From positions 62,001 through 126,000 of the forward strand of contig JAESUZ010000338.1 in assembly GCA_017311185.1 (NCBI GenBank): a DNA stretch of 64,000 bases. The letters are read 5' to 3'. The DNA is from Proteles cristata cristata (lineage: Eukaryota; Chordata; Mammalia; Carnivora; Hyaenidae). The position numbers and the translations under genes are program-made. A model generated the notes under the pieces. That model saw nothing but the letters and a program-made list of their open reading frames with translations. It ran no database searches and had not been told where the DNA came from. Shown one piece after another: positions 24,401 to 37,300 of this stretch (its first letter is position 1; each line of letters opens with the position of its first letter).

Positions 24401-27400
24401 TACCATGGAATACTACATGGCAATGAGAAACAATGAAATCTGGCCATGTGTAGCAACATGGATGGACCTTGAGGGTGTTATGCTGAGCGAAATAAGTCAG
24501 GCAGAGAAAGACAAATATCATATGTGTGCACGTATAGGAGGATTAGGAGGAGCTTAACAGAGGACCAAGGGGGAGAAGAAGGGCGGAAATGGTGGGGGAA
24601 AGGGGGAGAGGCAAACCATGAGAGACTCTTGAATGCTGACAAAAACTGAGGACTGGTGGATGTGGGGGAGGAGGGGTGGGCATGGAGGAGGGCACTTGTG
24701 GGGATGAGCACTGGGTGTTATGTGGAAACTAATTTGACAATAAACTATTTGTAAAAATAAAAAAAAAAAAAAAAAAAAGAATACATCATTTAAACTCAAT
24801 ATATTTAAAAAAAAAAAGAACTCAATTTAAATAATAAAAGACAGACTACAATAGTTAAACCAGTTAATAAAACCAGCTAAAATTAGGTGGTGGGGAAGAG
24901 GTGAGAGGAAATAGAAGTTTACTAATTTTTATAACAAGGAGGCAATAGATAGCAAAAATAAATGGAGAACATAAAAATTTTATTATCAAGTTAGCCATTG
25001 CAAGAACTAAAAATACAAGTCATCAGAAGAAATAAATATATAACAAAGCAGAGAGCATAGCCAATATAGTGAACTATTTAAAAAGAAACCATAAAACAGA
25101 AGGCATAATATAAAATATGATGGCATCTAAGATCAAGTATTCCTTGTCATGTCAATAGATGTTAATATAGATGATTTCAATAATGAAAGAATCTTAGAAG
25201 GCCTCATAAAAAAAACCCTCAACTATATAAAGTGTTTATTTTTTTATTTTTAATATTTATTTTTGAGAGAGAGATAAGAGTGTGAGCAGGGGAGAAGCAG
25301 AGAGAGGGAGACACAGAATCTGAAGCAGGCTCCAGGCTCTGAGCTGTCAGCACAGGGTCCAATGCAGGGCTCAAACCCACAAATTGCAAGATCATGACAT
25401 GAGCCAAAGTCGGACACTTAACCAACTGAGCCACCCAGGAGCCTCTATCTACAATGTTTAAAAGGCACACCCAAACTAAAGTGTCTCTGAAAGGTTAAAC
25501 GTAAAAGTCTATGCAAAAAAAGGGGTCATATTCTTAAAATGAGTTAAATTTAAATTCTAGGCAAAAGCATTAGATGAGATAAAGAAGCAGGCTTTATAAT
25601 GATAAAGCATATAGTAAATTATGATGGTCTAATAGTTACAAATATCCAAGAACCAAATAGCAGAATCAACATTCATACTACATAGAAAAAAAAATACAAA
25701 TGCCTGTCATCCCACAATAGATCAAAAAATTTTAAATGCTATATAAAATACCTAAATGACATAATTGATGTAGATGTATGTAACATTCTTTGAATTCTAT
25801 ATTCTGCAAGTAGAAAATAAATCTATTTTTTGAGAGCAGTGAATACTATATAATCACAACACTGATTATATAGTAGGTGACAAACGAGTCACAATAAAAT
25901 CCAAACAATGAAAAATTTCTTTGATCGAATTTCAATAAGCCACAAATAATTACGAAACTAGAAAGCAAAAGAGCCTCACTGGAAATTATGTAAACAAACA
26001 CTTCTATCAGAAGCAACTCTTAGGGAAAAGAAAAATCTACACCAAAATTCCAGAATATTTAGAAAGGAATGATGGTAAGCAAACTGCCTATCAGAATCTG
26101 TGAGATTCATAAGAAAAAGACAAACTCCTAGTCTTATATTTTCTAATGTTAACCAGGCAGAATGTAAATAAGTGAATTAAGCATCCAGCTCAGGAAGTTA
26201 GCAAAAGAGCAAAGTAAACTCAAGCAGAAGAAATGAATTAGTACAAATGAAAACCTCAATTAAAGCATTATAAAATAAAAAAGAAACAATAAAATAATCA
26301 AATGATTAGCTAATTTCACAGAGAAGAAAGGGGACAAACACTAATATATGAAATGAGAATTAAAAATGAGGAAATAGGGACGCTTAGGTGGCTCAGTCAG
26401 TTACAGATCCCATTCTTGATTTTGACTGAGGTCATGATCTCAAGAGTCTGTGAGTTCGAGCCCCACGTAGGGCTTTGTGCTAACAGCACAGAATCTGCTT
26501 GGGATTCTGTCTCCCTCTCTCTCTGCCCCTCTCCCACTCACATGCATACACTTTCTCTTTCTAAATAAAATAAATAAACTTTAAAAATTAAAAATTAAGA
26601 AAAAATGAAAATGGGGAAATAGAGTGGCTCAGTCTGCTAGGCATCCAACTTTTGACTTTGGCTCAGGTCATGATCTCATGGTTCATGGGATTGAGCCTCA
26701 CGTCAATGGAGCCTCACTATCAGTGCAGAGTCTGCTTGAGATTCTTTCTCTCACTATATCTCTCCCCCTCTCCCACTCATACTTTTTCTATAAAATAAAT
26801 AAGTTTTAAAATAATAATAATAATAATAACAGGGAAATAATCACAGACACAGAGGATATTAAAAGAATTGTAGGGAACATATGCAAAATATAAAAATAAA
26901 CAACAAAATAAACGAAATGAACCTCAAGACTTTTATAGCATGTATTTACCAAAAAGGCAAACTTATACTTCTTTAAAGTCAATATTTTGTTGAGAAGCAC
27001 CATGAGGCGGTAGCTTAGATTTTGTAAAATATGGTTATAATACTGAAGATATAACTTAACTCCTTTAGCAAAGCATGGAAGGTCTGGTCTTTCAGTACTG
27101 AGGCTATGCCCTTATTTTGACTTATAACCCAACTTCCAAATGTAATACTTTCAAAGACTCTACAGTCCCATTGAGATTTCCCATTTGAACTGTCTGATTT
27201 AAAATCTATAGTTAAAAGCTAAGGCAACATTTCTCCTACATGGGTTACTTACAATGGCTTATGGCATCTGGGTTAAAATATTAAGTCAATAAAAATAATT
27301 TACTGAATCATAATTACTAAAAAGTAGTTCCAGTCCAGTGAGCTAACATTCCATTCCCAATGGGCAAGAAATTCAATAAGGTTATTTTCACATTGCCTCT

Positions 27401-29096
27401 AGCACGTTTTCATTCAATTCAAACATATGTGTATGCAAATAAGGTTTCCTTTATGGGAAAAATGTGCACATATTTAAGTAATTTCTCATATTCACTCACA
27501 ATTAAAAGAAGGAATCGTTTCGTTACCTCAAACTTACATGAGTTAGCTATCACCTACCTTTGGCTATAAATTAAATACTCCTAGCCATTGGGGGTGTCAT
27601 TACAGAAGCAATATTAAAGAAAGCATATGATAATGGGGCATGGGTATTTATAGAAAATCCTCTCACTAATATTAGAAAAGAGCTTCTGGAAAAATGGTTC
27701 AAAATTAGCCCTTGATTAAGGATGATTTTGCAGAGTAAGTCTTGTATATATAAGGCCACACATACCCATCTCTGGTTCCTCACATATCACTGGGTTCTCC
27801 TTGAGAACTAGTCTGAGAGACCAGCAAATGCCTTTGCAAAGGGAAGCAGACAAATGCAGAACAGGGTACCTGCTGGCGTATTCACATAACAGCTTAGGGG
27901 TGCATGTGTGTGTCCATATCCTGAACTGTACTCCTCGACAGTATGAAGGACGTGTAGAACATGTAATGCCAGAAGGAACCCGAGAAAACATCTGGTCCAA
28001 CCCTCCCCTAAATCCACTCCTCGCCACCACCTCCTAAAACACAGATCACAGATAAGACCCTTAGGAACTAGAAGAGTAATTTGATTAGTCCCATGAACCA
28101 GGTGGAATTAAAAAAAAAAAAAAACAATGAAGGATCATCTGGACTTTGTTGAATATGCTGTTAATGCTAGCCTACCTCATTACTGGATACTGTGTACAGT
28201 CACAGAAGAAAGAACACACACAGATAGATGCCATCTACGTACAATTCTTCCATTCCAACCAGAATCCCAGAGTAAGAGTACTCATAGGAGTCATTTGCTT
28301 TCAAAAATTAAATAACCAGTGAAAGATCCTGTCTCTTATCAGTTCAGGGGACAAAATTGAGACTGGTCTTCATAAATGGTGCTTTGTGCAGTGTCAGAAG
28401 TCTCTGAGTCCATGACCTGAACCACCCTTCACGAAGTATCAAGAAGTAACTGAGTTAACTGTACTGACATGAATTAGCTGTAGCTTAGGGCCCACAGTCT
28501 GCATGTCTTCTTGCCTTCAACCTCAGGACCTCACATCTCCAAGCAGATGTTTTAATGGCAACTCTTCTTGAAAAGATATCAGTTGTTGGTACTATGCACT
28601 TATTTCCCTATTTCTCTACTTCTGTGTACCTTGTTTTTAACTTAATTTTAAAGCACTGCCTGCTCACTAAAGACTTTGGCTACCCTTATAGAAAACACAA
28701 CCCTTGACTTAGATGTAGTAAGTTTAAATATAACTAAAGCAGCAGCTTCTCACGATTTCCTGACCCAAATTGCCACACCTCACTTTGGAATTTAACAACA
28801 TGGCTTATCTGCTCAAAAGAAACAACCCAATCAATTACAACAGCTAAATTATTATGAGTTAGACATTAACATGTTAATCCCACAGGACGACACAAAAGCA
28901 GCAACCATTTGGTCAACTCATTAAAATAGAGTAAAAGGGCAAGTAACCAGTTGACATTTTGACAAAAGACTGACAAAAAGAAGTGCTTTTTTCCCCCCCA
29001 AAACAGAAATGCATAGGACAGAAATACCATAATGTTCTGAGAATCAAAATTTAGGTAACAGTCAAACATCACTTGACCAAGAGGCCAAAAAAGCAC

Positions 29097-29168
<72 letters not shown>

Positions 29169-31298
29169 GGAAGAAGAAGCTACAAACCTTCCTCTCCAAA
29201 GGCAAATTGTAATCCCTATAGTCTTATGATAGAGTTGCTGAAATAGAAAATTCAGAAAGTGTCTAGGGATGCCAGCCCTGAAGAGGAGCACAAAAAGGTA
29301 CCTGTCTGAAGAACTCCTCTAGGAGTGACATTGTCCAGCGATGGTGGAGCTCCCATGCTTTTGCTGGATGGCTAATGTCTGCTGTGTGCAGCATCAGGGA
29401 TAATGCTTTCGGCTTTTCAATTCTGTAAACCCAAAGCACCCAAACACATGATAACCAAACTTTCAGAACCTCAATAAGAGTTTTTGAAAGTCATTCATTT
29501 GTTTTATCTCTTCTATTCTCCCATCGCAAACCCCACTTCAGCTGAACTGGGGGGAAAGTATCATTTCATCCTCCAACTAAGCTTTTCATTAGCTTCATCT
29601 CCACTTTTATTGAGCTCCACACCCCACAAACGGACTCAACACTATCTCTGGAATGATGGCATCATTCAAAAAGACAAGAACCTAAGAGACACTCGTTGAC
29701 TTTTGGGAACTCCATGCTGAGTAAATCTTTAATGATTTAGTTTCTCCCACGAGGAATTATTTTAAATTCTAACTGGGGCGAATTGTTACTGGCCCTATTA
29801 TTTATTTCAAACCTGGTGAAAATCTATCTGTGATATGTACAAATCTCATGCTCTTTCCTCCAAATATCTCCACTTTGCAAGACTATTCAGTAAAGTTCTC
29901 AGACGCAGGTGCTCTTCCAAGGTGCAACAACATGGAAAGGCACTCCTCTGGACACCCATAAAAACAGATGATGTCACAGGGCCACTCACGCTTCTGGCTG
30001 CTGCAGAGCAGTCTTCATTGCTTTGATTTGTTGGAAATGACAGGACATATCCGTGGCCATCACCATCTCAATTACCAAGGTCCGAAACTCCCTTTCAGGG
30101 ACACCCCGTGGAGAGAGAAGAAGCATAGAAGTAAAAACATGGAAAGCAAAAACTTGTTTATACTTTTCACCACTTCTGAGCAAAACCAGTTAGTTAGTTG
30201 CAATATTTCTAATCCACTTGAGCCTTTTAAGTAGACTTTTTTTTTAAATGAGGAGTAAGTGAAGGTTAAGGATTAAGGAAATCATTTATGAAGGATATGA
30301 CACATGGAACATACATATCATTCCGTATGGCTTATTTCTCTGAATCTTTGCATAATGGCTAACACAAAGATATTCAATAAACAGATGATCATTTGATTAA
30401 AATATGAGTACTAGTTGCATCACCGCAGATTCAAAACTCTGTAAGGATTTAAATAGTTTTGCCTCTGGTGGCACCTGGGTGGCTCAATTGGTTAATCATA
30501 GGACTTTTGATTTCGGATCAGGTCATGATCTCACAGTTCATGGGTTTAAGCTCTGTGTCGGGCTCTGTGCTGATGGTGCAGAGCCTGGTTGGGATTCTTT
30601 CTCTCTCTCTCTATTCCTCCCCACTTGTTCTCTCTGTCTCTCTCTCAAAATAAATAAACTTTAAATAAAATAAATGGTTTTGCCTCTAATTTTTGAAACA
30701 CCCTGCCCTACATTAATAGCTACATGGATTTGCAGGGTTGCCATATGCATGACAGAGTGTGCTATGCATTTAAAAAATTTTTTCATTATGTTTATTTATT
30801 TTGAGAGAGAGGGAGAGAGAGACAGAGTGCAAGTGAGGGAGGGGCAGAGAGAGAGGGCAGATTCACAGAATCTGAATCAGGCTCCAGGCTCTGAGCTGTC
30901 AGCACAGAGCCAGACACGGGGCTCAAACTCATGAGTGTGAGATCATGACCTGAGCCGAAGTTGGACACTCAACTGACTGAGCCACCCAGGGGCTCCGGCA
31001 TTTTAAATAGGTCATGACATTTGTCATGACATTAACCAAAGCACGAGGTAAATTTTAGTATCTATTTTCTAGAAAATAAATTTTACAGCAGTGTGAAGGG
31101 GTTAAGTAACTTCCCAAATGTCATATAGCAAGTAACCATGTCCATATTCAAATCAGGTGTGCCTAAATTCATTCAAAGACATACAATGTCACTTAGGCAA
31201 TAGAATTAGGTATCCACCATTTTGTTTTTTGAGTGTCAAAATAAATTTCTTAGCAAGTTTTGAAAGTTTTTAAGATATGTGTGTGTGTGTATGTACAT

Positions 31299-31341
<43 letters not shown>

Positions 31342-34300
31342 CATTACTCAGCCATCAAAAGGAATGAAGTCTTGCCATTTGCAATGACCTAGATGGAGCT
31401 AGAGTGTATTATGCTAAGTGAAATAAGTCAGTCAGAGAAAGAAAAATACCACATGATTTCACTCATACATGGAATTTAAGAAACAAAACAGATGAACATA
31501 TGGGAAGGGGGGAAAAAAGAGAGAGAAACAAACCATAAGAAACTCTTTACAATAGAGAACAAACTGAGGGTTGAAGGAGAGAGGTGGGTGGGGATGGGCT
31601 AAATGGGCATTGGGTACTCATGAGGGTACTGGAGCACTGGGTGTTATATGTTGATGAATCATTGAATTCTACTCCTGGGGGAAAAAGCTAAGATAAAAGC
31701 AACACAAATTTCCTAAAGTAACAAACAGCAAGTATTTCCAAAGTGCCTACAATATATTTGAATATTTGTGTTAAGCAAAAGACAGAGAGAGAGAGAGACA
31801 AAGAGACAGAGAAACAGAGAGAGGAAGAGGAGGAGGAGAGAAAGGAGAGAGAGAGAGAGCAAGGGGAGGGTGGTGGGTGGGAGAGGGTTGGAGGCAGGTG
31901 AAAGGGTGCCATAAACATTTCGAGTGGTTTATTGTTTCTCCAAAAGCAGCATACTTCATCTCTCTTGGTGGCTCCTTTCTTGGCCTCCAGATCCCTCTTC
32001 TGCCTCATCCTTACCTCCAGTCATCCTTTGAGAGGTTGATCAAAATGTTCATTTCCTCATCCTCTTGCAGAAGGCGGTAAGCTGCACTTAAATGGTGATT
32101 TTCTAATACAGACCTATCGTTGTACAGAATAGCAGGGTCTGACCTGAACAGAAAGCCAAGCAAAATAATTTAGGATGTTAAATGGCTGAGTTTTTCCAGG
32201 CAACTCTCTTGAGCTAGAATGCACCATCTTTTTTTTTCCTATATGTAACAATTATCTTTGCCCCCAGGCCATTTATATCAACCAAAAAGCTAAAACCAAA
32301 CACTACAAATTATCAACAGATATACATGTAGGGTATTTTAATGTCAGTATGTGAATGTGAAATACCTGATATCCAACCTGAGAACTCTCTGAAAACTATT
32401 CTATAACCAGATCTTAATTATCTCTACCAGTAGCAAAGGTGATTTCATAAAACACAGGTCAGCTCCAGCTTCCTTGTATCTTCTGGAATTACCTTAATTT
32501 TTAAAAATTGTATTCCATGAAAGAATTTGTTTATTATCATTATAATTTTCTTAACACATACCACCTGATAAGTACAGTCTGCCAAGTTCGTCTGGTAGTA
32601 CCTTGATCTTAAAATCTGCCATGTCAAAGCCAAACGTGTAAAATTGAGAGTAAAGAATATAAGGGTTATATGACAATTGTTAGTCACTTTCTCACAGACC
32701 ACTGCACCAAACACAGAGCAGTGTGTTTACTATTTCAATTTCTTCAATTTAATGAAATCTTAGATCATTACAGGGTTTTTGTTTGTTTGTTTGTTTCCCT
32801 CATCAAGGAAGCTGAGTCTCAGTGATGCAAAGTGACTTCACAGAGCCCCACAGAACCTAAGTGTCAGGGCTGGGATGAAGGTGAGGTCTTCTGACATTTC
32901 AGCCACTGCTCCCCGCAATAACTGCTGACTGTTATTGGCCACGTTTGGGGATATATCTAACATACCTTTAAAGTGTTAGGCTTAATACCATCAAAGGACA
33001 AAGAACCAGGTCACAGATTTAGTTTTCTGTACAGGTATCACATGGGCTGAGACACTTTGAATAAAGTTCTATTAGAGAAGGCCAGTGTTTAAATTCTATT
33101 CCAAACCGAGCATAACTGAACCCACTGGAATATCCCCACTCCTATGGAGATAACACAAAACATGCAAATCCCATGGTGAAAGGTCTGATCTTACATCTTT
33201 TAAGTAAGGCTCTAACTGATGTGTATTTTGTGATATTAAGCTCTTGTCCAGCTGCTAAAATTAAGCCATTCCTCTGAGTTGAGATTGCTTTTGACATTCG
33301 TCTCCAGCAAAGACCCATGTACAGTCCACCCACCTTTCCTCCTTCAGCAGATGCTATTCACCACAGCCTCTGTCCTCAGAACAAAGGCTCCACTCACAGA
33401 TATCCACTAACCAGAGCTGCTCTGAGGAATTAAAGACCTTGCAACAGAACCACAAAAGGCTGCTTCCCAGCAGCTGAGGCTCCTCTGTGTGAAGTAGCAG
33501 GAGGTAGACAAGGAAGTTAACCGCTTAAGTCCCTTTGTCTGCTGCTATTCTATTGCAATTCCTCTTCTGAACAGAGATCAGACAGTATTGTCTTCTGTTG
33601 TGTACCCCAGAGTTAAGTGTTGGGTTCATTAGATACATGTCAGTTGATTCAATGAATACAATCCTATCTGGAGTGTGCACCTGCTTTTTCAAGTGAAACA
33701 GCAAGTATTTATTTGGTTTTAAATTCTCATCTCTCCCTGCTACGTTCTCCCTCTTAGTCATGCCATCTTTCTCCAAATTCTAGCTTCTTTTCATTACTAT
33801 GCCGAGGCCCAATTAACCCCGCTATCAGAGTTTCATATAATTGTCTTAAGAGAAGGTAAGCTCTTGGGCAAGGCCAGGACAGGACAGGTAAGGTTTCCTC
33901 CTGAATGGAAAAGACAATTGACTGGGACTACTTGCCTGCAATTGTGTGCTGAGAGGCATATTAAGGACAAATGCAAAGTTTGGTTTAAAAAAAATTGATT
34001 AGTGATATCTGTTATAGTCTAGAGGTTCAGAGTGGAGCCCTTGGACCCGCACTTAATACCCTGCACAGAGAGTCATTATAGTGGGTACATAGGTCGTGTG
34101 TAGTGAAGGTGGTCTACAGTACATGAGCAACCCAGCTTCCCCAGCCCTATGTGAGGGAGCAATCTAAGCACAAAACAGAGCAGGGATAAAAACAGGAGGG
34201 ATAAGAAGAGCATCCCCAGAATCCCAGAGATCACAGGGCAATACAATAGGTATTGTTCGTGTCAACAGAGACACCCCAATCCTGGCCCAGGCTCACTGAT

Positions 34301-37300
34301 TTAGTCTACTTGGCATCTTCACCTTCACATGAAGTGTTCTACTGCCTAGTAGAAATAGTGTGCATAGTCTGTAAACAAATAGCTAGGATTAGAGAAGCAA
34401 TAGAGAAGAAAACGATATCCATATTCAATGTGACTAAAATATGAGAACTGGGAGTACATGGCTTCTCAGACTCTAAATCTTGATCAAAGCTGACCAGGAT
34501 GATATCATGTTGAAAAGCGTCTTTTTTCAGAAATGCGTAATAGAGTAACCATGCGAAGGCAAGGTGACTAATACCTATCTGACTTAGAAATCTCTATCGC
34601 TGCCCCCTCCTGCCTCTTCTCCCCATATTCGACATCCTCACCGGGTCTGAATGTGGAAATTGTTGGTGGTCCCGGTGTGCTCATAGTCGTGGATGGCAGC
34701 TGAGAAGATTATAGCAAAGATCTCCAGCTCCGTCAGCCAGTTCTGAAAGGGAGATTACAGGGCAATCAGATAATCTGCCTCTTTCTCAGATATTCATAGG
34801 CTCGCTGACAACATGCCCGCATGGCCTCCTTTCCGCCCTGCAGCTGGCAAGCTGTTGCCGAGCACACGTTTTCTGACAGAATTTTCTTTTCCTGTGAGGA
34901 GACTGGGGGACACGTGATTTGAAAGTAGCATGCCCAGCAAGGTTAAAAATCCTAACTAGAAGTTTTATTTTTTTTTCAAGGAAGCAAAAAACAACAAACA
35001 TGAAGACATTAAAAGCCCTCATTGTATCCCTTCCCAAATTCCACATAAAGTTTCTGGGTAGACACAGGGAAAAAGATGTACTAAAAATTTCAACACAATA
35101 CCAAGAACTAAGAGTAACAGAAAAACTAATCTGTCTTATGCATGCTGATCTTTGGGGAGACCTCTCCCCATTCACACGACCCAAACTGGATGTAATCCAA
35201 GGTTCTCAGACTGTATTTTCTGGATCATCAGAGATAGCATCACCTGGCAGCTTGTTACAAAGGCAAAGCCCACCTCAAATGCCCCAAACCAGACACTGGA
35301 TTTTACCACCAATTTGTGTTTTACCAAGCAATCCAGATAATTCTAATGTATACTAGAGTTTGACAGCCACTGCATATTTGAAGCTCTCTTAACTGACTTC
35401 CACTTCAATAACTTGAGATTCACTGATCCTCCCCAACCCTTCTGTAAACCATACAGCCCAATGCCCACATGACAGAACATCTATGACTGCTAGCCCAACC
35501 TCTGGGACCCTCAGCTCACTTTTGTTACTAGTTGAATTGATACTCCTAAGTTTCAGTGCGGTTTATTCCAAACCCTATTTTGACAAGTTGCATTTGTTAT
35601 TATGATTACATAGTTAAATATGATGTAAAACCAATAAAATATGAACACAAAAATTAAGCTGTTTACCTATAGTACCGAAATACAATGATTTGGACAGTGT
35701 GGCAAGCGTGAAACAAAAGGAAATAATTATAAAAATTTAGAGGGATTCTGCACTGAGTTTGTTTCATGAGTATCTCTAAGTTCCCATTTCCCTTTGAAGA
35801 AATGAAACTAGAAATTTTAGAAGGAGCAGAGGTAAAGCAAGACAAATATGAGTACCCAAATCAGCAGAATTCAGAAAAGAGCTAGGAGTCAGAATTAAGG
35901 ATTAGTGAATACAATATATTTACTTGATTTAAAACAGTACAAAATTATTAAAAACTGAACACATAAATTTTTATAATTCCCACCTCAACTGTTTTTTCTT
36001 CTCAATTAACTACTAATTTCGAAATTCATCTTCAAAACTTCCTGAGAATTATTACTTTTTTTGTGGAGAAGTGAAGGTAAAATAAAGTAACTACATACAG
36101 CCTATGGGGGGAAATAGCCTCTGCAGTTAGGAAAAGAATAAGAATAGAGATACTGAGGGGAAAAAAAAACACTTTTGAAAATGATTTCTAGCAGAATTCA
36201 GCATGAAACGTCAGGAAACTTTTTAGCATCTTTTGATATATTATGCTTCAAAAATACAAACTAAAGTGCCTGAGTGGCTCAGTCAGTTGAGCATCTGACT
36301 TGATTTCAGCTCAGGTCTTGAGCTCATGGTTCATGAATTTGAGCCCCACATTATCAGAGTTGAGCCTGCTTGGGATTCTCTCTCTCCCTCCTTGTTTCTC
36401 TGCCCTGCCCCTTCTCTACTCATGCTCATGCACCCTCTCTCTCTTTCTCAAAATAAATAAACAAAAAAATTACAAACTGATCCATAGGGAACAGAAAGAC
36501 GTAAAGAAAACACAGACTAAGATGAAAAACCAACAAGATGAAATGAACATTTAATATTAAGAACTGCAAGTGAACTAAAGCTGCAGTGCCACCCTGAAAA
36601 CAGTGAGGGGCGTTCTCATCAGCGTTAGCGCCTACAGGGGCTCACTCTGTGTCAGGAAGTATTCTAGGTGCTTCGAATATAGAAACTCATGCCATACACA
36701 CAACTCCATGAGGATAGGTACTGTTGTTGACTCCACTTTCTAAATGAGAAAACTGAAACTGGGAGAGGCTTGATGACTTACCCAAGGTCACACAGCTAGC
36801 CATGTGAAGACCCACATACTAGGTCTCCAGAGTTCCCACTGAATCTCTGTCACATTTCCTTTGGGTCATTGTTCCTGTGTTTACTCAGGTTTACATAAAA
36901 TTCTATAGGTATAATTTTATATTACACATGTTATTGCTATCTTCCATACACATATTTTTTCATTTTGGCAATGTCTTTCTTTGCTTTGCCAATACCCTGT
37001 CCCCACCCATCGGCCTTCACTCTCTCTACCCACCCCATGCCCCAATGTATCTCTTTCTCCATGCTCATGTAAAATTAAGATTTTATTTTATTTTAATTAA
37101 GTTTGTTTATTAATTTTGAGAGAGAAAGAGAGCATGTAAGCAGCATAGGAACAGAGAGAGAGCAAGAGAGAGAATCCCACAAAGGCTCCACGCTGTCAGT
37201 GCAGAGCTCAGTATGGGGCTCAATCCTGATCATGACCAGAGCCAATACCAAGAGTTGGATATTCAACTGACTAAGCCACCCAGGCACCCCCAAAGTTAAC

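Larger units (their letters stand above)
18174..29301 (-). other. PDE1C intron 9
   Basis: 11.1-kb intron with L1 3' fragments at 18220 and 23590, and SINEs at 19133, 20859, 25235, 26374 and 26622. It also holds a MIR at 19485, an MLT1-like LTR relic at about 21080-21490, a purine-rich stretch at 22286-22465 and the (CA)27 repeat at 29101. Positions 21500-22280, 22470-23585, 24790-25230, 25450-26350 and 26830-29100 hold only unique-looking AT-rich sequence. Confidence 0.75.
30092..32014 (-). other. PDE1C intron 7
   Basis: 1.9-kb intron. It contains an inverted pair of SINEs (30467-30671 and 30765-30996), a MIR-like stretch at about 31060-31165, a (TAGA)n tract running into an old L1 3' end (31296-31683), and a GA-rich tract at 31776-31870. 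Confidence 0.8.

Noticed and set aside
29101..29168. Z-DNA-forming regulatory element at the CA repeat
   Set aside because: CA repeats can form Z-DNA, but nothing in the sequence shows a regulatory role. I kept only the splicing hypothesis, as it follows from the position next to a donor.
31296..31342. Regular short repeats that could look like a CRISPR array
   Set aside because: It is a pure TAGA microsatellite with no spacers, in a mammalian intron.
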